A stretch of DNA of 64,000 nucleotides from Pectobacterium aroidearum (GTDB lineage: Bacteria > Pseudomonadota > Gammaproteobacteria > Enterobacterales > Enterobacteriaceae): positions 2,604,001 through 2,668,000 of the forward strand of contig NZ_CP065044.1 in the NCBI RefSeq assembly GCF_015689195.1, read 5' to 3'. The translations under genes and the position numbers were made by a program. Positions 28,458 to 36,616 of this stretch are shown one piece after another. How positions within the stretch are numbered: position 1 is the stretch's first letter; each line of letters starts with the position of its first letter. The notes under the pieces were generated by a model. That model was not told where the DNA came from and searched no databases. It saw only the letters and a list, made by a program, of their open reading frames with translations.

Positions 28458-28488
28458 GATAAAATAAAGCCGGAGCAAGGCTCCGGCT
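28458..28488 (-). terminator. Attenuator/terminator hairpin between hrpA and hrpB
   Basis: Perfect 9-bp arms AGCCGGAGC and GCTCCGGCT with a 3-base loop are followed on the minus strand by TTATTTTAT. It begins 14 bases after the hrpA stop. It should end most transcripts after the pilin gene while letting some continue into hrpB and beyond. Confidence 0.8.
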
Positions 28489-28501
28489 CGTTGACTCACA
28501 A

Positions 28502-28708
28502 TCAGAACTGGATAGCTTTTGCCGCTTTCTGCCCGGAGTTCAGTGATTTGGACGCAGAATCCATCTGACCATCCAGAATGGAGTTTTCCGTATCCAGCGC
28601 AATTTTCTGTGCCTGAGCGCCTGCTGCACGCGTCAGAGAACCAGCCATCGCGGTATCCAGAGTCTGAGAAGCCGCCTGAGATGCAACCTGAGAAAGTCCT
28701 AAAGCCAT
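28502..28708 (-). CDS. hrpA: HrpA, Hrp pilus subunit
   Basis: A 68-residue pilin that assembles the extracellular Hrp pilus through which effectors pass. The N-terminus is Ala/Ser/Gln-rich and the C-terminal half is a Lys/Ser amphipathic helix, as in other Hrp pilins. There is no signal peptide, as expected for type III export. GGAGATATATC precedes the ATG. It is the first gene of the hrpA-hrpV operon, directly behind an hrp box. Confidence 0.93.
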   Translation of the reverse strand: MALGLSQVASQAASQTLDTAMAGSLTRAAGAQAQKIALDTENSILDGQMDSASKSLNSGQKAAKAIQF

Positions 28709-28784
28709 GATATATCTCCAAATATGATGAATGTTTACGGTGGTGAACTGTCATGCTGTACATACAGTCATCTTGTTCATTCAT

Positions 28785-28812
28785 TAAGTGGGAGAGCGGG
28801 TCAGTGAGTTCC
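28785..28812 (-). promoter_or_regulatory. hrp box (HrpL promoter) of the hrpA operon
   Basis: On the minus strand GGAACT is followed by 15 bases and CCACTTA, 77 bases before the hrpA ATG. It lies in the 356-base gap 28709-29064, which otherwise holds only the upstream region of the EAL gene, where I see no hrp box and no clear promoter. Confidence 0.88.
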
Positions 28813-29064
28813 CGCAGAAAGGAAATTCTTTCGGTAATAACAAGATTCTTTCGACAAGAACAGTGTGAGGGGCAGAACTAGCCTAGTTTTCGCTGTGTTT
28901 CCGGCCGTTAGTTATCGTAGATTTTCTTTTAAAATAATAAAAAGCGTTATTGCCTTACCGAAAGATCGTAAGTTATTTCCGATTTGCAGGAACGTTTTAC
29001 CCTGTGTAACTGGCAAGGATGCGATATCTGAACCCATGCCGTACTATTCTCGTCACGCTGCCAG

Positions 29065-30654
29065 ATGGTCGCTATGCTCACCTTAACTACCAACACCGGA
29101 TTGTGGTTCAGACTTGTTTTGATTTCGTTTGCCAGCGCTTTGCTGGCGCTGTTTATTGGGCAAGGCATTTTAGCCCGGCTGGAACAGACGCAGTTGCAGC
29201 ACTATAGTCAGGACGTCCTCAATCAGGGAATCGCCGTCGCGAATGAAGGTCGGGAAACCATCAACCGGGTGCTGACGCTGAATAACGCGCCTTGTTCCAG
29301 CGCCGACTTGAAAGAGTTACGTCTGATCTCCTTTTACTCCGTTTATCTGCGTGATATCGGGCGTATCAAGGACAACTATCTCATCTGCTCCGCAGGCTGG
29401 GGGATTCTCAACCCACCAATTTATCTGCTGCCGCCGAACCTGACGACGCCAGAGGGCGTGCAGCTATGGACCGCGATGAAAGACGTGGTTGATCCACGTA
29501 TTACTGCCGATATGGCAAGCCTGAACGGTGTCGTCACGATTACCGCCGCCGCCGCATTTCGCCGTTTCATTCATCCGCCTGCCGAATACAACGCCATGCT
29601 GATAACACGCAATCTGGGTCATATCTATCAGACCTTTGGCGATATCGATCTCTCGGCGTTCAAGCAGACACAGCAGCAGAAGAACGCGTGGCTGACCATG
29701 GGAAAACGCCAGACGTTTTTCTGTGCGGCAAACCGGGATATCTGCGTACTGGCTCAGTTAGATTCTGCGGGTATTCTGTATCGTCCCTGGTATATCATCA
29801 CCGCCCTGTTTTTTGTCGGGGCGCTCATCGGCGCCAGTTTTACCCTGTCCTATCAACTCTACGACGATCGGCATCAGGCTTTGCCATCACAGCTAAAACG
29901 CGCAATCAAACACCAGCGACTGCATGTACATTACCAGCCGCTGATCAGCCTGCCACAGCGTGCAATTATTGGTGTAGAAGCGCTGGCACGTTGGAAGAAT
30001 GAGCGTGGTGATAATGTCTCGCCAGAGCTTTTTATCGGTATTGCTGAAAAAATGGGCTATTCCGCCGAGCTAACCCGCATCATCACGCGTCAGGCGCTGC
30101 GGGATATGCAGCCGTACCTCACGCAGGAATCGCCCTTTCTTCTTAGCATTAATCTGTCTGTGTCTGACATTGTGTCGTCTGATTATCATCACTTCCTACA
30201 GCAGTTGTGCGACGAACTGGGGATAGACAGAACACGTGTCATGTTAGAACTGACTGAGCGGTCGAGCACATCCCATAAAACACTGGCAGACGGCCTTGAG
30301 GCCTTACGCCGTTCGGGCTATAAGGTTGCGCTTGATGATTTCGGTACCGGATATTCCAACCTCGATTATCTGAGCCATTTACCGTTCGATATGATCAAGA
30401 TCGACAAGATTTTTGTCGGCGCCATCGGTACCGACTCGGTGAATGCCGCTATGGCAGATCTGTTATTCACCCTGGTCAAAAAACTGGACGTCCCTGTGAT
30501 CATCGAAGGGGTAGAAACCCGCGAGCAAGCCGCTTACATCCTGCAACATTGCCCATCGGCGATTATTCAAGGATGGTATTTCAGTCGGGCGGTGGCGTTG
30601 CACGATCTCCCGGATATCCATCACTATCCGTGCCCGCCGATAGAAACGGCGTAG
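29065..30654 (+). CDS. Cyclic-di-GMP phosphodiesterase with CSS-motif periplasmic sensor and EAL domain
   Basis: A 529-residue inner-membrane enzyme predicted to hydrolyse c-di-GMP. Transmembrane helix 1 is at about 13-37. A periplasmic CSS-type redox sensor domain (CSS at 77-79, second Cys near 108) follows. Transmembrane helix 2 is at about 240-264, then the cytoplasmic EAL domain. EAL (305-307), INLS, LELTE, DDFGTGYSN, IKID and EGVET are all present, so it should be active. The start is ATG 29065, with ATG 29074 as the alternative; no strong ribosome site. It sits between hrpA and hrpS inside the island, facing them. I recall an EAL gene in this position in Dickeya, so it may be an ancestral part of the cluster. 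Confidence 0.92.
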   Translation: MVAMLTLTTNTGLWFRLVLISFASALLALFIGQGILARLEQTQLQHYSQDVLNQGIAVANEGRETINRVLTLNNAPCSSADLKELRLISFYSVYLRDIGRIKDNYLICSAGWGILNPPIYLLPPNLTTPEGVQLWTAMKDVVDPRITADMASLNGVVTITAAAAFRRFIHPPAEYNAMLITRNLGHIYQTFGDIDLSAFKQTQQQKNAWLTMGKRQTFFCAANRDICVLAQLDSAGILYRPWYIITALFFVGALIGASFTLSYQLYDDRHQALPSQLKRAIKHQRLHVHYQPLISLPQRAIIGVEALARWKNERGDNVSPELFIGIAEKMGYSAELTRIITRQALRDMQPYLTQESPFLLSINLSVSDIVSSDYHHFLQQLCDELGIDRTRVMLELTERSSTSHKTLADGLEALRRSGYKVALDDFGTGYSNLDYLSHLPFDMIKIDKIFVGAIGTDSVNAAMADLLFTLVKKLDVPVIIEGVETREQAAYILQHCPSAIIQGWYFSRAVALHDLPDIHHYPCPPIETA

Positions 30655-30687
30655 CCAGAAACGGTGCAAATAGAAACAGCGCAACCT

Positions 30688-30724
30688 GAACGTTGACCTG
30701 TCGGGGTACCGCAGGTCAACGTTC
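30688..30724. terminator. Bidirectional terminator between the EAL gene and hrpS
   Basis: Perfect 13-bp arms (GAACGTTGACCTG and its complement) enclose an 11-base loop between two convergent genes. There is no long T-run on either strand, so the strength is uncertain. Confidence 0.65.
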
Positions 30725-30736
30725 GATATTCAGCCT

Positions 30737-31777
30737 TCATGCCTGACAGGCTTCCCCGCCCCCGGCGCACATCTCTCGCACCGTCACATTCAGCACTTTC
30801 AGGCGATGATAGAGTGTCCGCTTGGGGATCCCCAGTTCCACAATCACATCGTCAATGCAGTGGTCGTGGCGACGCAGCGCATCCTGAATCAGAAATTTTT
30901 CAATCCGCTTTAACCGATCTTTGAGTTGCAAAGGACGCGGGTGCAGCAGCGGCTGAATTTCAGCCAAGGGCGACAGCCCCATTGCCCAGCGATCCGCCGC
31001 CGCCTTCAGTTCACGGATATTGCCTGGCCAGCTGTGAGTCAGCAGCTGCTCGTAAATCTCTGCCGTCATCGGTGGTTGCGTCATTCTCAGGCGTACCGCC
31101 GCTTCCTGACTAAAGCGTTGAAACAGCGGCAGAATGAGATCGCTACGGGAGCGCAGCGTCGGCAGTTGAATCTTGACCGTATCAAGACGGAAATAGAGAT
31201 CGCGTCGAAACAGCCCTTTTTCCACCAGTTGCAGCAAAGGCGTTTGCGTCGCCACAATCACACGCATATCCACGGGCGTAAACTGGGTACTTCCCAACCG
31301 CTTTACGCCACGGCTTTCCAGCACACGTAGCATCTTGGCTTGTAGCGTCATCGGCATACTGTCGATCTCATCCAGAAACAGAATCCCCTTATCCGCACTT
31401 TCCAGATAGCCCGCGCGGGATCGGTTCGCGCCGGTATAAGCGCCCGACACTACGCCGAACAGTTCGCTTTCGGCCAGATTTTCCGGTACGGCGGCACAGT
31501 TCACCGCTACCAGTGGGCCGCTGCATCGGGACAGCCGATGAATGCGATTCGCCAGTGTGTCTTTTCCCGTACCGGTTTCACCTTCCAGCACGATATCGAC
31601 ATTAAGGGGAGCAATAACATTGATGATTGGCGACAGCGATGAGTGAATATCATCAGTCGTAGACGATGGCGGCAGGGAATAGTCGAATGATGACGCCTTC
31701 TCTACGGGTGAATGATCGAATGATGAATACTCGAGTGATGAATCGTGTTGTCTGTCCTGACGGTAATGATTATTCAT
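30737..31777 (-). CDS. hrpS: HrpS, sigma-54 enhancer-binding activator of hrpL
   Basis: A 346-residue AAA+ activator of the NtrC family lacking a receiver domain, as is normal for HrpS. Walker A is GETGTGKD (66-73), the sigma-54 contact loop is GAYTGA (112-117), and Walker B is LFLDEID (133-139). The R-finger region follows, with a C-terminal Fis-type helix-turn-helix (about 305-340). The first 40 residues are low-complexity (Ser/Asp/Tyr) and probably disordered. It is expected to act on the -24/-12 promoter of hrpL at 35124-35139 and to be activated by phosphorylated HrpY. Confidence 0.95.
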   Translation of the reverse strand: MNNHYRQDRQHDSSLEYSSFDHSPVEKASSFDYSLPPSSTTDDIHSSLSPIINVIAPLNVDIVLEGETGTGKDTLANRIHRLSRCSGPLVAVNCAAVPENLAESELFGVVSGAYTGANRSRAGYLESADKGILFLDEIDSMPMTLQAKMLRVLESRGVKRLGSTQFTPVDMRVIVATQTPLLQLVEKGLFRRDLYFRLDTVKIQLPTLRSRSDLILPLFQRFSQEAAVRLRMTQPPMTAEIYEQLLTHSWPGNIRELKAAADRWAMGLSPLAEIQPLLHPRPLQLKDRLKRIEKFLIQDALRRHDHCIDDVIVELGIPKRTLYHRLKVLNVTVREMCAGGGEACQA

Positions 31778-31966
31778 TGACTACTCCTGGAGCCCAAACG
31801 GGCTAACTGACTGCCTTCCATAACGTGGGGTCCACCGAAAATCCGTGGCGTTTCTCCGCATAACGCACACCGATTTCATCACCGGTGGAACGATGACAAG
31901 CATTACCGCCATTGAATAATGAAACCATCAGGCATCGCTGAACATCAGGTAGGAATTCCAGAGCAA

Positions 31967-31988
31967 TTTGTAGGGAAATACCTACAAA
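31967..31988. promoter_or_regulatory. Inverted repeat in the hrpS leader, candidate HrpY site
   Basis: TTTGTAGG and CCTACAAA are perfect 8-bp arms around a 6-base spacer, about 190 bases before the hrpS ATG, in the 367-base gap 31778-32144. A related half (GTAGGAATTC) lies at 31949-31958. HrpY is a NarL-type regulator reported to activate hrpS in Dickeya/Pantoea; the assignment here is inference. No T-run follows, so a terminator is unlikely. Confidence 0.45.
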
Positions 31989-32081
31989 AAAACGACCAAA
32001 GCAAGAAAAAACAGCCCATTACCTTTTCAAGTAATACACAAGAAAGCGAAAGAATATCGTTAGGAAATCGTAAGGGTCAGT

Positions 32082-32111
32082 AAAGGGATTCAGCGACGGT
32101 TGAATCCCTTT
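32082..32111 (-). terminator. Terminator of the hrpXY operon
   Basis: Perfect 11-bp arms AAAGGGATTCA and TGAATCCCTTT with an 8-base loop lie 34 bases past the hrpY stop. The tail on the minus strand is short (CCCTTTACTG). On the plus strand it is CCCTTTTATC, so it may act both ways. Confidence 0.65.
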
Positions 32112-32144
32112 TATCTGTTCTCCTTTTCACCGCGGTTCCCACTG

Positions 32145-32786
32145 CTAGGGAATCAGCTTCTTACTCACAACATATTTCACAATCTCCACATTGGTACTGA
32201 ACTGCATTTTTTCCATCAGACGCGCCTTATGAGTGCTGACCGTTTTATTGCTGATGGCCAACTCATTGGCGATGGCATTGATGCCCATCCCCTGCGCAAA
32301 CATAATCATGATCTGGTGCTCTCTGGCCGTCAGCACATCGTGCTCGGCTCTGCCCCCCTCCGTGTAGTTGGAAAACACCAGCTGCTCGGCAATCGTGTGG
32401 TCGATATAGCGAGCCCCCTGCGCCACACGTCGGATCGCCGACAGCAGGGCTTCCGGGTCTTTATCTTTGGTGATGTAACCTCTGGCGCCGCTCTTCAGCG
32501 CATGCTGTGCAATCTGCGCTTCGCTGTACATGCTGAGCACCAGAATCGGCAGACGCGGATATTGCGCCACCACGCGTGAAATCAATGCTTCACCGCTGAT
32601 ACCGGGCATCGACATATCCAGCAGCAGCAAATCAGGCGTCACGCTGCGCAGTTGTGCCAGTACCTGTGCGCCATTTCCGGCTTCGGCGACGACGCTCAGC
32701 GATTCATCCAGCGCGAAGATCTGCTTGAGCCCTTCACGCATGATGACGTGATCGTCTGCGATCATTAAACGTATTGGTTTACCCAT
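32145..32786 (-). CDS. hrpY: HrpY, NarL/FixJ-type response regulator
   Basis: A 213-residue response regulator. The receiver domain (1-120) has the acidic pair at D11-D12, the phospho-acceptor Asp57 in LLLLDMSMPG, and a conserved Lys near 109 in KDKD. The C-terminal LuxR-type helix-turn-helix (about 150-205) has the pattern LTAREHQIMIMFAQG and NKTVSTHKA. It lies 36 bases after hrpX in the same operon. In related bacteria HrpX-HrpY turn on hrpS, linking the plant environment to the HrpS-HrpL cascade. Confidence 0.94.
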   Translation of the reverse strand: MGKPIRLMIADDHVIMREGLKQIFALDESLSVVAEAGNGAQVLAQLRSVTPDLLLLDMSMPGISGEALISRVVAQYPRLPILVLSMYSEAQIAQHALKSGARGYITKDKDPEALLSAIRRVAQGARYIDHTIAEQLVFSNYTEGGRAEHDVLTAREHQIMIMFAQGMGINAIANELAISNKTVSTHKARLMEKMQFSTNVEIVKYVVSKKLIP

Positions 32787-32822
32787 CGCTCATTTCTTCC
32801 TTTTGTTGTTATTATCCCGCGA

Positions 32823-34292
32823 TTAACGGGTATCGCCATTTTTAGGAAACGTTAACTGCACCAGCGTGCCTTTACCGGGCTCACTTTCAATCACGACTTC
32901 TCCCCCCAGCATCCGCCCTCGCTCTTTCATACTCATGAGCCCGAAAGCGTTTTTATTTTTAGCTTGGGAATCAAAACCTTTGCCGTTGTCTTTAATGCAC
33001 AGCACCACACAGTCAGGCTGATTATCCAGCGTAATGCGTACCTGGGTAGCGGCGGCGTAGCGCGCGACGTTAGTCAACGATTCCTGCACGACGCGGAATG
33101 CCGCCGTGGTGCTTTCGTCATTGAGCGCCAACGGTTCCCCCAACGTTCGTAGCAGACAGGTGGCGCTGTAGTGCCGGTTAAATTCGTCGCACAGCCATTC
33201 CAGCGCAGGTGTAAGCCCCATATTCAACACATTCGGCCTAAGCCGGGTCGACACGTTACGCACCACCTGAATCGTTTGGTCAGCCAACTGCATCAGCTTT
33301 TGCAAATGCGCCTGCATGTCAGGGTTTTCCTTGGCAAAACACATGCGCATCAGCGACAGGCTCATGCGGATCGTGGTCAAATGCTGCCCCAGCTCATCGT
33401 GAATTTCCTGCGCGATATGCTTACGTTCCTCCTCACGCGATATCTCGCGCTGGCGTGCCAGCAAACGCAGTTGCATATGCGAATCAGCCAGTTTTTTCTC
33501 CGCATAGCGAATCGCGGTAATGTCCCGCCCTACGGTCAGAATCGACACCAGCGCGCCATGCTGATCAAACTCCGGCACACAGCGAATATGGTGAATACTT
33601 TGATGGCGCTGATCGCCTTTCCCCCGCGACTCCATCACTTCACCTTCCGCGCTGCTGCGGGTATCAACCACCTGCTGCACCAGTTGTTCCATACGGATTG
33701 CACACCCAACACCGGGCATTAACTCCGTAATCATACGGCCCCGAAGTTGCTCTACGGTGAAATCCAGATGTTTCAAACTGGCCGCGTTGGCGTACAGGCA
33801 ATTCAGGTTGGGATCGAAGCGAATAATCAAATCCGGCGTGTTCTCAACCAGCGCGCGAAATTCCTGCTCTCGCGCATAGGCTAACTGTTCAATATGTTTA
33901 CGTTCCCTGATATCTCTGACGACACACATGCTGTAGCTACGTCCTCTGTGTTGGAAATGTGTGAGATTAACTTCTACCGGAATAGTCATGCCGTAGCGGG
34001 TGAGGTGTCGGGTTTCAAACGTGGTCCCCACGCCTGATTCGTACTCCTGCAGCCAGTCCGGTGACCGATGATCGGCGCTCCATAGCGGGTCGATGTCGAC
34101 AACGCTCAGATGCATGAATTCCGTAATGCTGTAGCCCAGTGTCTGGCTGGCGGCCTCATTGACATAACAAAAACGCTGATCTTCATTGACGATATAAATC
34201 GCGTCCTTGATGCGACCAAATGCAAAATCCACCAATTCCAGCTCGGGAGCCTTGGTTTTTTCATCGGAACGAAACGGTTGGGTGAACATCAT
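32823..34292 (-). CDS. hrpX: HrpX, cytoplasmic PAS-domain sensor histidine kinase
   Basis: A 489-residue kinase that phosphorylates HrpY. It has no membrane segment. Two PAS domains (about 15-130 and 135-260) precede a HisKA_3 dimerisation domain with phospho-acceptor His298 in IHDELGQ and a HATPase domain (about 390-485, with NGKGFD and GLMSMKERGRMLGG). The start is the ATG at 34292, six bases after AAGGAG; the frame is open to 34403 without a better ribosome site. The signal is unknown, but the soluble PAS layout implies an intracellular cue. Confidence 0.92.
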   Translation of the reverse strand: MMFTQPFRSDEKTKAPELELVDFAFGRIKDAIYIVNEDQRFCYVNEAASQTLGYSITEFMHLSVVDIDPLWSADHRSPDWLQEYESGVGTTFETRHLTRYGMTIPVEVNLTHFQHRGRSYSMCVVRDIRERKHIEQLAYAREQEFRALVENTPDLIIRFDPNLNCLYANAASLKHLDFTVEQLRGRMITELMPGVGCAIRMEQLVQQVVDTRSSAEGEVMESRGKGDQRHQSIHHIRCVPEFDQHGALVSILTVGRDITAIRYAEKKLADSHMQLRLLARQREISREEERKHIAQEIHDELGQHLTTIRMSLSLMRMCFAKENPDMQAHLQKLMQLADQTIQVVRNVSTRLRPNVLNMGLTPALEWLCDEFNRHYSATCLLRTLGEPLALNDESTTAAFRVVQESLTNVARYAAATQVRITLDNQPDCVVLCIKDNGKGFDSQAKNKNAFGLMSMKERGRMLGGEVVIESEPGKGTLVQLTFPKNGDTR

Positions 34293-34534
34293 TGCCATCT
34301 CCTTATTTTGAATTAAGACACTTGTGCAGCCACCCGCCGTGCAGGTAGCGCGATACGGCGTCTCAACATTCCAGAAGATGGACAGGAAACCCTGCAACGG
34401 CATAAATGCGACCTGATATCACGGCGTGCGACCCACTCACTGAGCGGCAACCGCCACCTTGAGCAAGGCGGTTACCACAGCAGTCAGTGAAAAACGGTAG
34501 GTACAGGCTCGCCCTTTCGTCCCGTGAAATGCCG

Positions 34535-35080
34535 TCAGGACTCAACGGCCTGACGGATCACCCCTCGGGCACGAGACAGCCGTGACCGCACCGTACCGAT
34601 GGGGATCTCCAACTGCAACGCAAGATCCTGATAACTGGCATCGGTATCCAGCAACTGCATCAGCATCTGACGGGTATCCTCAGGCAGTGAGACGATGGCA
34701 TCCATTGCGCGTTTCAATGCCCGCTGGCTTTCAGCGATCGCGCCGGGATCGAGATCTATCGCAATATGCTCCAGCATCTCATCACCCATTTCCTGAGCGC
34801 GCTGCCGTGCCTGCTTGAAATAGTTGCGAACCAGATTGAGGGCAATACCAAATACCCACGTCTCCGGCCGCGATGCTCCCGCAAATTTATCCTGATGTTT
34901 GAGCACTTCCAGGTAGGTCATTTGCTGTAAATCCTCAACGTCGTCATGGTTGCTGACGCGCTTGCGGATGAAGTTATGCAATTTCTTTCCGTGTTGACGA
35001 AACACCTGTTCCCAATCGACAGCGAGCGCCGGGTAAAGCGAAGGGGTCGGTTCGATGTGTTTCAGGGTAGACATATCCAT
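34535..35080 (-). CDS. hrpL: HrpL, ECF sigma factor for hrp genes
   Basis: A 181-residue alternative sigma factor that directs RNA polymerase to hrp boxes. Region 2 (about 20-95) includes DDVEDLQQMTYLEVLK and PETWVFGIALNLVRNY. Region 4 (about 125-178) has the helix-turn-helix IPIGTVRSRLSRARG. The start is the ATG at 35080 with GGAGAG upstream, not the TTG-led frame at 35128, which would begin inside the promoter. Expression depends on a sigma-54 promoter at 35124-35139 and HrpS. The 242-base gap to hrpX (34293-34534) contains a GC-rich inverted repeat near 34450-34475 and no gene. Confidence 0.95.
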   Translation of the reverse strand: MDMSTLKHIEPTPSLYPALAVDWEQVFRQHGKKLHNFIRKRVSNHDDVEDLQQMTYLEVLKHQDKFAGASRPETWVFGIALNLVRNYFKQARQRAQEMGDEMLEHIAIDLDPGAIAESQRALKRAMDAIVSLPEDTRQMLMQLLDTDASYQDLALQLEIPIGTVRSRLSRARGVIRQAVES

Positions 35081-35123
35081 TTGCTGACTCTCCGTTGTTG
35101 TGCCCCATTGGCAAAAACGGAAG

Positions 35124-35139
35124 AGCAAGCCCTGTGCCA
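35124..35139 (-). promoter_or_regulatory. Sigma-54 promoter of hrpL
   Basis: On the minus strand TGGCAC, five bases, then TTGCT: a near-perfect -24/-12 element. The predicted start of transcription is about 30 bases upstream of the hrpL ATG. This is the expected target of HrpS. Confidence 0.9.
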
Positions 35140-35160
35140 GCCCGGAATTGTTTTTATAAC

Positions 35161-35177
35161 ACTGATTTTTAATCAGT
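35161..35177. promoter_or_regulatory. A+T-rich inverted repeat upstream of hrpL
   Basis: ACTGATT and AATCAGT (7-bp arms, TTT loop) sit just upstream of the sigma-54 promoter in a strongly A+T-rich stretch, in the 327-base hrpL-hrpJ gap. It could be part of an IHF or activator-binding region, but no consensus match is good enough to name it. Confidence 0.4.
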
Positions 35178-35314
35178 TATTTTTCACCTCGCCTATTATC
35201 GTGCCATTTTTTGCCAGCGCCCACAGCACGAAATTGCAAGTTATTGCAATCAGTAAAACGGCATTTCACCCAATCCGCCATCAAATTCAGCCTGCTCCGA
35301 TGACTTCACGCGGG

Positions 35315-35342
35315 GGAACCCATTCTTTTCAGATTCCACACA
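35315..35342 (+). promoter_or_regulatory. hrp box (HrpL promoter) of the hrpJ-hrcU operon
   Basis: GGAACC at 35315, 15 bases, then CCACACA, ending 66 bases before the hrpJ ATG. It drives the eleven-gene operon to hrcU. Confidence 0.92.
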
Positions 35343-35407
35343 GCAATACATGCATATCGCTGCACGTTCACACCACGACACGTAGCCGACTTATTCAGGA
35401 TGACACC

Positions 35408-36616
35408 ATGATCAAAATGCCGACCGTCCTTCCCTCTAGCAACGCCCTGCCGCGCCCTGTCGTCGTGGATGACGACCCCGTGCCGCAGGCCGCGGTGCAG
35501 CAGACCAGTTCTCACCACGCGGCTCCCGGATCGCCGTTATCTACCTCAATGGAAGAGGTAGCGATGGCGTTTGGCGAGCAGGCTGAGCGGAGAAGTAAAT
35601 CGCTGAATCGACGACAAATCGCCCAGCAGCCAGAGGCTCGCGCCACTGCGAATGTCGAACGGATTGAGAAGCTGACGGAACTGTTCAGGATGCTGGAAAA
35701 CCCGTCGCAAAGTACGCTCGACCAGCAGTTGAGCCGCATGCGCGATCTGCTGATGCAGAAAGGTTCGCCGTCGCTTGACGCCATCCTGGAAGCCGCAGGC
35801 AACGATCCGGCGCGCGGCGATATCCTGCTGCGCCACATCCAGCAGCAATCTGCCCAGCAGCCAGAACTGGCGACGGCGGCAAAGACTGCACTACAGCAGT
35901 TGCATCAAGAGAAAGGGCCGGAAGTCCGAGCGGGTCTGAATACCGCGACGGCCATTGCGTTGTTCAGCACCCAGCCGGAACAGAAACAGGCGATGCGCGA
36001 TCTGTACTACCAGAAAATCGTGCATCAGCAATCGGCCAGCGCACTGCTGGACTCTCTTTTGGAACGCTTTGATGCCGCCACATTCTCCATTGGGCTGCGC
36101 ACGTTGCAGCGGGCGCTGGCGGCGGATATCGCCTCGCTGACACCCTCTATTTCAAAGGCCGTTCTTAGCAAAATGCTGAGCAACCTCAATGATTCCCGCC
36201 ACCTGAGCCATACGCTGTCATCCAGCCAGACGCTGCTAACGCGGCTGGCGAACAAAGTGCCAGCCTTTACGCTCGGCGCCGTGGAGCTGACCCGTCGCCT
36301 GATTGGCCTGAGCGCCAACGGTGCCTATGCCCGCGACCTGCATAATCTCGGGCGGGAAGTCGCCGGGACGCAGGTACAGCATCAGGCAATGTTTTTCAGC
36401 GCCCTGCTGCCACTCGTCAGCGACCTGCCGCATCCGCTGTGGCGGGACAGTAAAAACCGGCAAACGGCGCTTCAGCTGATACGCGGCATGATTGGCGATA
36501 TCGCCCGATACGAAAAGCAACAGGCCAATAATTCTCAGCATAACGAACGGGCACCGCGTGACGCCGCATCGCCGCAAAAACAGGACGCGCGCGACTCGGA
36601 TAAGGAGCAGCCATGA
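35408..36616 (+). CDS. hrpJ: HrpJ, type III gatekeeper protein (SctW family)
   Basis: A 402-residue protein of the YopN/TyeA/InvE-like gatekeeper family, which controls the order of substrate export and is itself partly secreted. The N-terminal 60 residues are polar and disordered, and the rest is almost all helical. The start is the ATG at 35408, seven bases after AGGA; the frame is open far upstream but that part overlaps hrpL and the promoter. It is first in the operon and overlaps hrcV by 4 bases (ATGA). The tail is rich in Lys, Asp and Gln. Confidence 0.92.
   Translation: MIKMPTVLPSSNALPRPVVVDDDPVPQAAVQQTSSHHAAPGSPLSTSMEEVAMAFGEQAERRSKSLNRRQIAQQPEARATANVERIEKLTELFRMLENPSQSTLDQQLSRMRDLLMQKGSPSLDAILEAAGNDPARGDILLRHIQQQSAQQPELATAAKTALQQLHQEKGPEVRAGLNTATAIALFSTQPEQKQAMRDLYYQKIVHQQSASALLDSLLERFDAATFSIGLRTLQRALAADIASLTPSISKAVLSKMLSNLNDSRHLSHTLSSSQTLLTRLANKVPAFTLGAVELTRRLIGLSANGAYARDLHNLGREVAGTQVQHQAMFFSALLPLVSDLPHPLWRDSKNRQTALQLIRGMIGDIARYEKQQANNSQHNERAPRDAASPQKQDARDSDKEQP

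Noticed and set aside
28813-29064. A search for an hrp box before the EAL gene
   Set aside because: GGAACG near 28990 has no CCAC partner at the right spacing, so HrpL control of the EAL gene is not supported by sequence.
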